Assembly: GCA_034401795.1 (NCBI GenBank)
Contig: CM067373.1
Span: 40,989,781-41,053,780, forward strand
Reading direction: 5' to 3'
Length of the DNA: 64,000 nucleotides
Origin: Chaetoderma sp. LZ-2023a
Lineage: Eukaryota > Mollusca > Caudofoveata > Chaetodermatida > Chaetodermatidae
Positions 23,164-34,258 of the stretch are shown here, piece after piece; the stretch's first letter is position 1, and each line of letters begins with the position of its first letter. Below the pieces are notes generated by a model. It was given only the letters and a program-made list of their open reading frames with translations. It ran no database searches and had not been told where the DNA came from. The position numbers and the translations under genes were made by a program.

Positions 23164-24189
23164 TTAATACCGGGTATATCCACCTTGTGCCTGGATGACG
23201 GCCTGGACACGACGTCTCATGCTGGTCACCAACTGACTGATACGCCATTGTGGTATTCGTTGCCATTCAAGATGGAGTGCGTCTGTTAATTCCTGTAGGT
23301 TCTGCACAGGAGGATCCCTCCTTCTCACCATGTTTCCCAGAATGTCCCAGATATGCTCAATAGGGTTCATGTCAGGGCTCCTTGCTGGCCATGGTAGGGT
23401 TTCGATGGCATTCTGGCGGAGGTATTCATGCACAGCTCTAGCACGATGTGGTCGGGCGTTGTCATCCATGAATATAGGGTGGGTTCCAGGTGCATGATTT
23501 ACAAAATGAGGGACCACAACTCTATCCAGTATGGAATCTTGATATCTTTGTCCATTTAGTGTTCCAGGTACAGTCAACAGATCCAGCTTACAATCAAATG
23601 AGATGCACCCCCATATCATAACGGAACCTCCACCAAATGGAACTTCTTCCATGATGTTACGTTGGTCGTACGCCGTGCGTCTGGACCTCCATACACGAGT
23701 TTGACCATCTGTGGCATGAAGCAGGAACCGACTTTTATCGGACCAGTGTACCCGTCTCCAGGATCTCATGTTCCAGTGTCTTCTTTCGTTGCACCACCTC
23801 AGACGCTCCTCTTTGTGGTGTGCAGTGAGGAGAGGACGTCTGACAGGTCTCCTAGCTTTCATGCCAGCGGCATACAGTCTCCTTTTGACGGTAGACATTG
23901 ACACTCTATTGCGCGTTTCCCATTGCTGGCTGAGCACTCTGCTGTTGGTGAATGGAGATCTCCTAACAAGACGTACTAGGGCTCGATCATCACGGGCAGT
24001 AGTCTTCTTCGGTCTTCCAGATCTAGGCATGTCCTTCACCTCGTTAGTTTGCCCATGTTTTGCAATCAAACGACTGATTACAGTATGGTTAATGTTCAGC
24101 TGTCTGCCAATCTCTCTGCATGACATACCAGTGGTATGCATGCCTATGATTTGCCATTTCACACGATCACTTAACCTTCGTCTTGCCAT
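23164..24189 (-). CDS. Tc1 transposase (DD34E)
   Basis: Cut-and-paste transposase of the Tc1 family, which binds the element's terminal repeats in the nucleus and inserts at TA. It has 341 residues, the usual Tc1 length, from an ATG (MARRRLSDRVKW) to a stop. Residues about 1-50 form the first helix-turn-helix (SCREIGRQLNINHTVISRLI). A GRPKKTT AT-hook-like linker and a second helix-turn-helix (VSMSTVKRRLYAAG) follow. The catalytic domain has Asp in VHWSDKSRF, Asp in FMDDNARPH and Glu in NPIEHIWDIL. Thirty-four residues separate the last two, giving DD34E. No frameshift, stop or missing catalytic residue is seen. It sits centrally between the terminal repeats with short untranslated flanks. Confidence 0.96.
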   Translation of the reverse strand: MARRRLSDRVKWQIIGMHTTGMSCREIGRQLNINHTVISRLIAKHGQTNEVKDMPRSGRPKKTTARDDRALVRLVRRSPFTNSRVLSQQWETRNRVSMSTVKRRLYAAGMKARRPVRRPLLTAHHKEERLRWCNERRHWNMRSWRRVHWSDKSRFLLHATDGQTRVWRSRRTAYDQRNIMEEVPFGGGSVMIWGCISFDCKLDLLTVPGTLNGQRYQDSILDRVVVPHFVNHAPGTHPIFMDDNARPHRARAVHEYLRQNAIETLPWPARSPDMNPIEHIWDILGNMVRRRDPPVQNLQELTDALHLEWQRIPQWRISQLVTSMRRRVQAVIQAQGGYTRY

Positions 24190-24474
24190 AGCGGTTCACA
24201 ATCAAGAGCTAATTCTCTTTGTACAAATAAACCACGGTCATGAACACAAAATTCCTAATCTTGTCGCCTAAATCTGTATGTAATGTTCTACACCTCAAAC
24301 TGGACTTTTACATAACTGAACACGTGTGCTGTTTCCCGCCACGCACGGACATCAAGCGGCGTGAAGTCATGCATGCATGTGCATTTCGTATTTGGAATTA
24401 TGTCAGCTAACGCGGGGACAAAAAGTATGGCAGCCTAGTTGTACCATCATGTTTCTACGTTCTATTGTTTTTGC

Positions 24475-24498
24475 TGGTGCTTAACTTTTGCACAGGTG
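24475..24498 (-). repeat. Tc1 right terminal inverted repeat
   Basis: Reverse complement of the left repeat, 24 identical bases, followed by TA. Confidence 0.93.
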
Positions 24499-24870
24499 TA
24501 TATATGCTGAAGTGAAGGTATGCTATTCTAATGCAATGGATTGTACTTAATTGTTGGCTAACTTGAGCAATTATCGCACCTTTACACAATGGAAGCCAAT
24601 GTGTGTTTTGATAAGCGGTCGCTGGTTTTATGGACCCACAAATGAAAATTTGTAATTTTAACATGCTGTCCGTATTACCGCAATTGCCAGATTTTTTATA
24701 TCCATATTTTACTCGCCGGCCGTACATACATAATTTGGATGTTATTTCCGTACAAACTATGGATAATCTGTAGGGGTTGGCAAGTCTGGATACATGGTAA
24801 CAAGTCATTGGGTCAGTTCGCCCAGCCAGGGTCAGTTCGCCCTGTGTCTTTTCTCACCAAGTCGAGTAGA
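24499..24870. other. No recognised gene
   Basis: Right flank of the Tc1 insertion. It includes a short direct repeat (gggtcagttcgccc twice near 24810-24840). No frame is supported. Confidence 0.45.
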
Positions 24871-25085
24871 GTTTTACACCAAGGTCACAATGACCATGAA
24901 CATTGACCTCATGACCTCAATATCATTATGTTCCACCACCCCTGATACAAGGAAGCCAAGTTTAGTCCCAATAGTGTGAAACCATGCCGAGATATAATGT
25001 CAATGGAGACCGGATGCCGATAAACAGATAGAGTAACGAAACCCATCAATATACAAGTATTGGCAAAAATTTATTTTTCACCAAT
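24871..25085. repeat. Module repeat, family B, copy 3 (terminal part)
   Basis: One unit with 'caccaaggtcacaatgacc', 'tgacctcatgacctcaatat' and 'ttagtcccaatagtgtgaa'. It then has the family ending 'gtaacgaaacccatcaatat' and 'attggcaaaaatttatttt'. Confidence 0.65.
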
Positions 25086-25977
25086 AACGAATGAAGTAGA
25101 TTAGACACGCATCCCATGAAATGATTCAGTTGTTTACCACCACCACCCAAACCACCACCGCCAGCAAAACCACCACCACTGACTACTACTACTAAAACAA
25201 CCTGAACTATGTAATATGTAAATAACAATTTGTCGTAATATATTAATATTTTATTAATACAATAAAATTAATTTTGTAATATTTTTCTATTGTCGTTTAA
25301 TATTAAGTGATGAAGCTAGATCGATAGGTCCCATACAGGACATTTGCGTTTCTAGTAGGCATAACAAGGAAATAGAAGCCACATGTTCAATAGAGGAATC
25401 AAGTTTATTGGTCAATCATATAATGTCATAGGCAGCAACAATTTATTGGTCAATCATATAACATCATAGGCAGCAACAGCACCAAGTCAAATTTGTTTCA
25501 AAATATTCAGCTTACCTGAATAGTTTTCTAAATATTGAGATTCAGAGCGCAGGGACCAATTGATCCCAATATGGACAAAGTGTCGGTGGACATTAATTAC
25601 AGATGAGCAGGGTGTAGCTAAAACTGGATTCCTGCATTAATTATCAAATGAGATACCACACGTCCAAGTACAGGAAGTAGAAATCACATTCTCGCAATGC
25701 TTAAACCCTGCGAGAAAAGTAGAAAGGCGTAAGAATTTGAAGGATATTTGACAAAAAGTTCATAGATGTTACTGCATAATTTAGCAACAACATTCAGTCA
25801 AATCTGTGTCAAAATAATTAGCTGTTATATACCACTGGCCATATCACAGCTTTAGAATCATTGGATTTAAAATTAATTATCTGGCTGAAGGTTGTCTAAC
25901 TCACTGAAAGTTGTTGCTGTGACAAACTTACTATACAGCTTCGTGTTTGTATCTCCTTCTCACTAAAAAACAATGAC
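25086..25977. other. No recognised gene; short low-complexity and motif copies
   Basis: Contains a ccaccacca-rich patch near 25137-25190 and a short direct duplication (attggtcaatcatataa near 25407 and 25444). Two arms of the dispersed TTTGACTGAAA-type motif lie near 25485 and 25795. Nothing looks coding. Confidence 0.45.
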
Positions 25978-25981
25978 TTAA

Positions 25982-26198
25982 CCCTTTCTTCACGGAACCG
26001 GCAAAAACCGGCTTCGATAGCGAGCTTGAGGAATGTCCATCCGCACACCAAGAGACTTTTGAGAAAATTTTAAACTAGACCGATAGGCTCGATGATCGAG
26101 CCAGTCATTACAGTGGTAAATTTTCAAAAGCAAATTCTCTTTGCCTGCAAATGGACATTCATGTTTTACTTTCTTGACTAAATTTAGTCATTAAAGGG
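25982..26198. mobile_element. Foldback MITE flanked by TTAA
   Basis: It is 217 bases long, with TTAA at 25978-25981 and 26199-26202. Ends are CCCTTTCTTCACGG and, in reverse, CCCTTTAATGACTAAA. The central palindrome around ataggctcgatgatcgagcc and the 'gaatgtccat...atggacattc' arms match the copy at 19196. Confidence 0.82.
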
Positions 26199-26202
26199 TT
26201 AA

Positions 26203-27780
26203 CACAATTTATGATATAGCATCCAGTTACCATATGACCAAACTTCAATCATCTCATGCCACGTATTCAGTCTGGTTCGATTTCAAACAGAAAAGTAATA
26301 ATCATTAGCATTATTAAGTAGATCTATAGCACATAGGCAACAATGTGCTATGCACAGCGGAAATTTTCAGTCAGATAATTTTAAAATCCACTGACTGAAA
26401 GGCCGTGAAACAAAGACAAGTGAAGCAGAGACAACTTCCGCTCACTCAAATAATTATTTCAGTGCTATTTATGATATTTTGACAATAGCATATTGGTTTC
26501 CTCCCCTAGTCCTCCCACCTCACCTCCTGTCCTGTACACAGGTTTGGAAGCAATTTTTCAGCGTGGGAAATACCGGGCGGGAAATACGGCAAATACCGCC
26601 CCGGGAAATACTCCAGAAATGGTAAATTTTAAACTATATATCTTAGATATATTAATCAGAGGTGCTAATATAGAAGTCCATATCTAATACTGGTTGACAT
26701 ATGAGATCAAATACGCAGCATTCATCCGAGTACCTATATCTTGAAAATAGGCCCAGCATAGCATATATCTATAACCTTGTCAACTCTACATAGCAGATAC
26801 AACACATACTATTTATTGCACAAACAATGTTGGTGGAATTTTTAGAAACCATTTTCAGTAGAGGCTGCACCAACAACTTCCAGTAAAACAGTTTCAAAAT
26901 ATTAAGAAACTTTCATGTCTCCCACACTCAGCTCATACACAGGCGTGATATTATCTCACAATGGAAAGACAGCAAGATGTAGACCTGGATGTCGCATGAG
27001 CAAGATGGACAAATTTGGCTGAGAAAATTTATGGCCTATCAGTGAAAGTATGCAGATTTCTACGTCAAATTTATTTATTATAATCTTCATGGGAACATAA
27101 TTATTTGTGTATTCAAGACAAAAACTGTATGTATTATAAACGATAAAGGTTTTCGTTAAACAACACCTTTCCCACTACAGCAGCCATCTTGAATTTGCTA
27201 TTCTCACAAGCCAATATCTGCTTGCCTCAACACCCATGGGAATATCCAATGACACTATAATGCCACAAGTGATGGTACAACACAACAGGTGTAAAACAAA
27301 CCTAATATGGAGAAAATCTTAGGTCTTTGGCTACCTAGTAACACAACCCAGTACAACCGTGGAGACAGCGGGCTACGTAACATGCTAATGCATGTCTTTT
27401 GTACTATTTTAAGCTATTAACTCTACTAATTATGGTGCAATAAAAAAGCGTTACCAAATCCTAAAAGCATCTTGTCGAACTTTATGCGTAAGTTTTATTG
27501 AATTTTTATGAATTTTAACCTATGAACTCTACTAATTATCGTGCAATAGCAAAGCTTTATTACAGCCTAAAGCATTTTAGTGAACATCATGTGTCAGTTT
27601 TTAAACATTCTATTGAATAAACGAAATCACAGATTTCTTTTTTCACGAGAGACTTGATACTTACCTCTCCGATACTCATTGACATTTCCTAAATATTGAC
27701 CTACTAGTTCCAATAGAACTGACTTTAAAAGAACCGGACTCCACTGGGCAGGTTATTCATCCGACAGCTCGGCGGATGCG
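26203..27780. other. No recognised feature
   Basis: Non-coding-looking AT-rich sequence with occasional dispersed motif arms (aacagtttcaaaatatta near 26887). A short repetition of gggaaatac lies near 26570-26610. No gene is supported. Confidence 0.4.
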
Positions 27781-27831
27781 TGACCCAACGCCGCGCATGA
27801 GTAGGTTGTCACTTCCTCGTACAGAGAGAAC

Positions 27832-28089
27832 ATGGCAGCAGAAAATCTACCACAGCAGCAGAGCACTCGGGTAGACCAGATGACACTTCCAGCCTCCCAG
27901 ACAAATACAGCACCCTATACCCTCCAATCCAACATGCGAGTGCAAAAGAGAGACAAAAAAGAATCAGTGGCAGAACGCAATGGTGAGCTCCAACATGAGT
28001 TTTTAGGGAATGGCCGAGCGTCAGAACAGACAGTCATAGCCAGAGAGACAAGAACAGAAAGAATATGCCTGATCGCGTGCCACGCTTGA
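27832..28089 (+). CDS. Possible first coding exon, unknown protein
   Basis: An ATG in good context (gagaacATGg) opens 85 codons: MAAENLPQQQSTRVDQM, then a basic stretch MRVQKRDKKESVAERNGE. The 60 bases upstream are GC- and CpG-richer than the surroundings, as at some promoters. A possible splice donor (aatg|gtgagc, near 27982) lies inside the frame, so the real exon might be shorter. I recognise no domain, signal peptide or membrane segment, and no downstream exon could be linked. It could be the 5' end of a host gene or a chance frame. Confidence 0.25.
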   Translation: MAAENLPQQQSTRVDQMTLPASQTNTAPYTLQSNMRVQKRDKKESVAERNGELQHEFLGNGRASEQTVIARETRTERICLIACHA

Positions 28090-28160
28090 CTGTCATCTGT
28101 TTGTGTATGTAGTAAACTTGTGCGTGCCATTGTAAGAATCAGTCTGCTCCGCCCACTTGT

Positions 28161-28170
28161 CCATATATGG
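28161..28170. promoter_or_regulatory. Perfect CArG-box-like palindrome
   Basis: CCATATATGG fits the SRF/MADS consensus CC(A/T)6GG exactly. It lies 12 bases after a ctccgccc GC-box-like sequence, within the GC-richer stretch. Function is inferred only from the motif. Confidence 0.2.
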
Positions 28171-29033
28171 TACGTTTGACCTCAGCTGCTAAAAATAAAG
28201 AAGCGCATTTCCCATAATTAATAGCGGTAACTAGGAGAATGGCTGGCGCACTGGATCTGGTGCAGGATTCGCTCGGCCGTGAATGTATTGGCCCGTGTAT
28301 CAAAATATATGAAATATAAGTGTTTTTTGATAACAGGCTAAATAAGGTACATGTGTGTGAAATTTGAGTAGCGTAAGTGCAAAACTGGTGACGAAAATCT
28401 GATTTAATTGCAGCTTTTTTATGGTAAGAACTGTATCTCCTCCTTAGACGTAACGTTGTAAGTGCATGGAGATACAGTACTGCAGCTGGGCCTGGCCAAC
28501 AAATTGATGATGTCCTAGTTATGTTCATATTTGTCTCAAGTATGGCAATTGATCAGATCCTTGTTAACCGTTTCATCCCTTCTCTTTCTATGGCACATTT
28601 TCAAGAAATTGATGGCCTTTAGCATGTCGATGAAGGAAGTATTAAGACTAGCTGGCTAGAAGCCGCTGCAAACTTATGTGTAGACAGAGACAGAAGCCAC
28701 CCTTATTAAGTTCAGTCTTCCTCGTAGTACAGAGATATTAGGTTTGGTTTATTGAAAACCCTCTGCCATATGACTCATCAAGATCAGAGGTGATGTTTAG
28801 TATCAGATATAGACCCTTAGCCATTCAGTTACCTAAAACACATTCAACCACATTGTTCCTCTCAAGTTTAAGAGTACAATATATCCCTGATACCGCAGGT
28901 TACTGGGCCGGTACCGGGCTGCCGTACCGCATCGCCGAGTATCGGCCCAGCAAGCTATGTTATCTGGGATTGTTTTCAATTCAACTACTGATAATTAACT
29001 GGATATGTTTGGGCTGGTTGACCAAAACTTGCC
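28171..29033. other. No recognised gene
   Basis: Includes a short frame MAGALDLVQDSLGRECIGPC at about 28240 that ends after 26 codons. I cannot assign it. Otherwise non-coding. Confidence 0.35.
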
Positions 29034-29115
29034 TCTGTGGCTTATGCCTTGTAATTGATGATGATGATGATGATGATGATTATCATCATCATCATTTTAT
29101 GAGGCATAAGCCATT
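29034..29115. repeat. GAT/ATC microsatellite at the centre of a hairpin
   Basis: A run of gat triplets is followed by a run of atc triplets. It is bracketed by ggcttatgcctt and its near complement aggcataagcc, giving an inverted structure of about 75 bases. Confidence 0.75.
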
Positions 29116-29259
29116 GGCTTGTTATTGCCTCAGTGTTTTTGTTGTAGCATGGCTTGCTTAGGCCAATTCAAAAGTTCTTTCTTTGATATCTAGTTTGTTC
29201 TTGAATGATATGACTGTTGTTGATTTATTAAGTCAAAACGGTTAGATTTAAGAGTTTAA

Positions 29260-29430
29260 CCCTTAGCACCATGCATGGAGCGAAGCCCTTTGGACTTAGG
29301 GCTTGACTGGGCTTAAGCCCTTTTTCAAAGGGCTTGCAAATGTGCAAAGAGGGCTTTGGGCTTGTGCTTCTGCTTAAGCACAGTAAAAATACCACATGTG
29401 CTTTCAAGCCCTTTTCAAGCCCTTTTTAAA
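29260..29430 (-). repeat. AAGCCCTT-rich element, inverted relative to 42.5 kb
   Basis: Starts TTAACCCTTAGCACCATGCA. It is filled with aagccctt/aagggctt motifs. In reverse it ends gggcttcgctccatgcatgg, and the repeat at 42545-42715 ends acttcgccccatgcctg. They are two copies of one family in opposite orientation. Confidence 0.6.
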
Positions 29431-30521
29431 TGTTCACCTTGAATCAATACTTATAAGTACATGTATAGCTATCAGATCATTGCTCTTTAAAATTCTACAC
29501 ACAGCCTGTTGCTACATATTTCAGATAAACTATTGCTGCTTATTTTGAAATTAATTTGATTGAAAGTAAGGCAACAATATGTTTAGACAAATCATTAGAT
29601 AACACTTAGCAGCTTTCAAAGACTACCTAAAACATTTTTCGGTGAATTCAGAATGAAATAGCCTAATTACATGTAGTCATTATTTTAAGAGAATGGCCAC
29701 AAAACCTGTTAAATATTTGGAAACTAATTTGACTAGATTAAGCTGTTGCTGCCTTAACTAAATTATTAACAAAATGCTTGGCATGATATTTTGTACATCA
29801 TATATAATATGTTTTATCTGGCTTGTTATGCCTGTAGAGCTGCAAGACAGTAACCCATTTTACTCCATATCCACTTTACTTTAAAAGTAGTTGTTACACG
29901 TTATATCTCAAAATGCTGGTTAAATGGGAGACAAATACAGACATCTGTGAATAGCTTGAAAGCAAGTTAGATCTGTCTCAGTCGATTTCTTTTCAAAGTG
30001 TTCAACAGGGACAAGATTTAGCAACATTGAAATCAACATTCTGAAAATTCAGAATAATATAGACTGAATGATTGGTGGTGTTAACTGACCATTCTAGCTG
30101 CTCTGCTTATCTGGTCAATACAATAGAATGAATTTCACACCTCCCTGCTAACCTTCCTCTAGCAAGATATATCCCAATGTCTGTCTTGTAATTACACACA
30201 TGTATGTAATGCTACTGAATAGGCATTCCCCTCCCCCCCCTCCTTCTTTTAATGTAAGCTCACACCACTCCTCACAATGCCCCTCTATTGATCTATCTCT
30301 GCCACTAGATATAAGCCTGGAAATAAGTTGCCTGTCAAGGACATTGTCAGGCACCAAACTATCAAATGTCAGGCAGTCTTGCCAGTTCCTGACATCTTGT
30401 CAGGTACAGATTTAAACAGTCCCAGTAGTTGCAGTGTGCAACAAAAGAGTCCTCATACAAGTGTTGACAAAGCCATAAAATATTCATTTACCTAAGGTGT
30501 GTCACGATCATTATGACACAT
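29431..30521. other. No recognised gene; dispersed motif copies
   Basis: Three copies of the motif (ttttgaaattaatttgattg near 29543; ggaaactaatttgactagat near 29719; cagtcgatttcttttcaaag near 29979). A C-rich tract lies near 30231-30246. Frames here are unconvincing. Confidence 0.4.
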
Positions 30522-31829
30522 TGAAGATTTTTGATGTCTATCCTCTGATGTCTATCCTGTTTCTATGCTACACACACGTTTTCATGAAGTATACTTGATT
30601 ATGAGATCTCTTCCGTTTTGGGTAAGGTTTGTATGTACGGTTGCTGCGACAACCAACCTTATCGAGAACGAAAGAAATAGATATCAGCTCACCTCGTTTA
30701 TAGATGAACTTTAACGATACTTGTATTTGATATCCGGGCCTGATCTGACTGATTACTAGAACTTGCAGGTAAGCTACGGTGATCTTCCGTAGTCTCCAGA
30801 GTCAACAACAAACTATGTGCCAAACTTTTGCCTTGTACTTATATCACAAGGTGATCGTTTTATTCGCTAATTTTAACTGTATAATGAACCTACAAAGTCG
30901 GTAACTTTTACTGTTACCAGTTTACGTATTTACGACAAATTTATTTAAATATTTTCCTAATCTTTCACAATGAACTAGCATTACTCCCAGCTGCTCTGGT
31001 TTGCTATACTATTCAAGCTAACTCTTGCCTACTTAAAGCCATTCGGAAAGAGCGTTTCACAAGGTGCGAGGCGGACCGGATCCCGACTGAAAGTTAAAGT
31101 TTCCCTTTTATACCATCTCAGTTTTTATATCTTGTTGTTCCCTAAAATTCCAACTGCTTCCCATGACAGAATGACCTATGCTTGTTTGACAACAAGTTTC
31201 GACCCGTGTACCTAACGTCTATGAATCTGTCAGAATGTCGAATGATCGGCAGACAAGTTACCATTCCTTTTAGCCTGACTGATTACTTTTCGGCTAACGT
31301 TTATGAATCTGTCAGAATGACGAATGATCGGCAAACAAGTTACCATTCCTCCTAGCCTGACTGTTTACTTTTCGGCTCATTTTCTCAAGCTTTCGTGAGA
31401 ATATAGATCGCTATCGTAACTAACTACGTCCGTACGTCATATTTAATCCGATTCCGGCTAGCCGCTAATCATTTTGTCAATTTGATAATGTGTACCTCGT
31501 CTGACAATGTATGCATATCCCACGCTGATAATGTACGTATTCCTCTTACAAGGACGCTATGGACGGTACCAGTTATCCAGTGCTAATAATATATATCCAA
31601 ATAATAAATATATATCCAAATAATAAGATGCTGGTAATGCATCTAAGTATAGATGATGATGATCATTGCTAGTAACCGCTGTTCGGTACATCTTAATATA
31701 CATGGTGACATAGTCTATTAGCTCGCCTGGTATTCACATCTGAATTTTGAATTTTTATTCGGGACTGACTCGTACATATAAGATGTCCAGCGGGGTCATG
31801 ACTTCCCACAAGACAATCCCATATCTACA
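30522..31829 (-). repeat. Left LTR (3' LTR) of Ty3/Gypsy copy 1
   Basis: 1308 bases, aligned end to end with 39278-41631 once the hAT insertion is removed. The remaining 14-base difference is a short direct duplication near its left edge (tgatgtctatcct). It holds two tandem 82-base units at about 31214-31377. It keeps the uninterrupted gtctatta site that is filled by the hAT element in the other LTR. Confidence 0.95.
31214..31377. repeat. Tandem 82-bp duplication inside the LTR
   Basis: The stretch aacgtctatgaatctgtcag recurs 82 bases on as aacgtttatgaatctgtcag. Both units continue with 'cgaatgatcggca', 'acaagttaccattcct' and 'acttttcggct'. The same pair is in every LTR copy in the window, so it predates the insertion. 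Confidence 0.85.
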
Positions 31830-31845
31830 CATGCCCCTCAACCGA
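31830..31845 (-). promoter_or_regulatory. Polypurine tract of Ty3/Gypsy copy 1
   Basis: In element orientation ggttgaggggcatg directly precedes the 3' LTR, which is the expected place for the plus-strand primer. Confidence 0.6.
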
Positions 31846-32460
31846 AGTTAATTAGCCGTCTCTTGAGGCCTAAAGAGAGTGATAATTAACTCGTTGTGCA
31901 CCATCAACAACCTAAACCACGCCCTACCAGAGTCCTCCAGACCATGTCATACATCCGACTACATCATATCTTAACTCCAACAATGTTAACTAAACATGTC
32001 CGGGTAACGGAATATCGGGCGCAATCGACCGTCCCCGGAAGCATAGGAAAACAGCATAATTCTATACAAAATGCAAACTTGTCCGGGTAATGGAATATCG
32101 GGCTGAAATTACCATCCCCGGAAACACATTAATAGCATCATTAAGATATAACTATATCAGTATATATATATGCGTAATATGACAATATCAATACAAACAA
32201 AATTACAGTGCAAAATCATTACAACTCATGTTCAAGCATTATGATAGTATAAAAGTCAATTCCCTACCACTGAGTGTTCCATACAAAACATATGAAGTTA
32301 ACTCCAAAATGTCATTGGGATGAGTCCACTCGGTCACTAAGATCCACGTTAGGTGTACCAATGTCATTGTATAGCTCCACGTCTATCCAGTCATCAGCCG
32401 TCGGGTCGATCTCGGTCCTGGCAATAGCGTTAGGCGACGACCCGGCCAACATCTCCACCA

Positions 32461-34208
32461 TTACCGGCAGGGCTGCAGTTCCCCGCGGTCGCGGAGGATG
32501 AATATGATGTGGCGCACTACTATGGGCGCAGGTGGCTTGCATTTAATCCAAATCCACATGCGTTGTAAGACGCCACATTTATATAAAATAAATATCACAA
32601 CAATCACCGCAACGGAGGAGCCCGTTGCATACGATACGAGAGAGTGTACCCCCATGCCATCGACCAACACTGGGTCGATCGCGGATAGCGGTGCTAGCGG
32701 CACGTACTTGGACTTTCGTAAATGGTTCCAGGGTTGCATTTTCAAGTGATTCATTATCATGGATTGGTTCAGAACCCCGGTCACATTCAAATGGGGAAAT
32801 TCAATGGCCAAACTAACCCGAGTGTACGTCCGACTGTAAGACGCTACAGGCTCGAATTGCCACCCTTTCCCACTATACCCACATTCACCAGACATTAACG
32901 CATACACTCCATTATTCACCACACACCGGTCGGTCAGTCGTCCATCGCAGTGTATATCCATCGTTTCACCGAACGTTTGCAACACTACGCCTATTTCCTT
33001 ATCGGCAAACAATTTGCTAGATGTTTCATTTGATTCAGAAAGCTGAATATTACAAGCACTGTTAGTTGTGTTGGTTAACAGGCTTACAATGCACGGAACG
33101 TGGGTCTTGTCGACCCGTAGTGGACTATGACACACTCGGGGCTCCTCCCCGCGACATTCGGAGGGCGTGAAGTACCATCCAGTCTTGGTGTCAAGACCGA
33201 TGCTGGTTCGCGCGATCAGTACTTGCATGTAGTATCCCCTCGCATTTAGCGGTTCCGGCCACGCATGCAACCCGTATTCGATATATTCGCCTCCGTCGAT
33301 TAGCGGTAACGTCGCTACATAATGGAGTCGTGAGTCGTCTTTCCATAATGGATACGCGACCACGTTGCGGTAGTACCATTGATACGGATGTATCATCCGA
33401 TTTCCCACATTAACTTGTTTGGCCACGGAATCGAGGTCGGCAGGACTGAATAACTCTTCTGTTAGCCTACCCAGTTCTAGGGACGCCGTTTGTCTATGAA
33501 ACTGCGCTGCTGCCCTCTGGTAGCTATACATTACACTTTCGGCGGAGTCAATAAGGTGTCCAAGTCGCACTAATGCGTATAATTCGGCGTGTCGGGTGGC
33601 GTGCACTTTAAATACATCGCTCACATTTCTCGTTAATTCCACTAGGCTGGTGGTAACTTCGTTGATACGGTCAATGTTGGTATTGATCCCTACGAAAGCC
33701 AGTTTCACACGGGACGCTAGTTCGTTGGAGAAATGTACCAGACGATTCATATCCCTCAAAGCAATCTTGACTACCTTTTTAATCGCATCTATATCACCTG
33801 AGGTAGCGGTACCGAATAGGGACGAGGCTATGTCCCCGACAAAGTTGAATAAGCCACGTTTTTGTCGTATACTGTCCCTACCACCATATTTTCTTGTGTC
33901 TTAACAGCGATCTTCCTAATATTGTTAACACGATGTTGCAAACCGAAAATGTCTTGAATGCTTAATGAAGTCTTCCGGCCGACGTTCGCAATAAGAGCAC
34001 GAAATTGTGCTAACCGTTCAAGAAATTTGGCGGGCAAATAAGGGTGGTCGATAGACACCACTACAGTCCATTCAGCTCGGATAACGGATATATCCTCGGG
34101 TTTAGTTATCAATAACCCGTTTGGTAACCTATGTACACTAGACTTTTTACACATTCCACTTATTAAACCCACCATGGCTACTACCACACTAAATCGTAAA
34201 ATACGCAT
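32461..34208 (-). pseudogene. Envelope-like region of Ty3/Gypsy copy 1
   Basis: Lies after integrase, where errantiviruses carry env. The region opens with a hydrophobic leader (MRILRFSVVVAMVGLISG) and ends with a membrane segment (SSVAVIVVIFILYKCGVL) and a short basic tail. The central part has spaced cysteines (SECRGEEPRVC, VPCIVSLL, SACNIQL, MDIHCDG, GECGYS). Their arrangement resembles the baculovirus-F-like envelope of errantiviruses. That likeness is by eye; overall identity appears low. Treated as a fossil; no claim of function. Confidence 0.7.
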
Positions 34209-34258
34209 GATTCCACATTCTGCGATGCTTACTAGTACAATTATAGACAGAAGGATAA

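Larger units (their letters stand above)
22842..24498 (-). mobile_element. Tc1 transposon, apparently whole
   Basis: Ends are inverted repeats with 24 identical bases, beginning CACCTGTGCAAAAGTTAAGC. They are flanked by TA (22840-22841 and 24499-24500), the Tc1/mariner target. The 1657-base element holds one uninterrupted transposase frame on the minus strand and nothing else. The perfect ends and open frame suggest a recent arrival. Whether it is still mobile cannot be told from one copy. Confidence 0.95.

Noticed and set aside
23662-24271. Plus-strand frames over the Tc1 element
   Set aside because: Antisense shadows of the transposase.
24765-24785. taggggttggcaag as a hAT terminus
   Set aside because: Looks like a Charlie-type end, but no partner terminus or target duplication was found nearby.
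28139-28528. 129-codon minus-strand frame
   Set aside because: No recognisable domain and an unlikely residue mix; it overlaps the possible promoter stretch.
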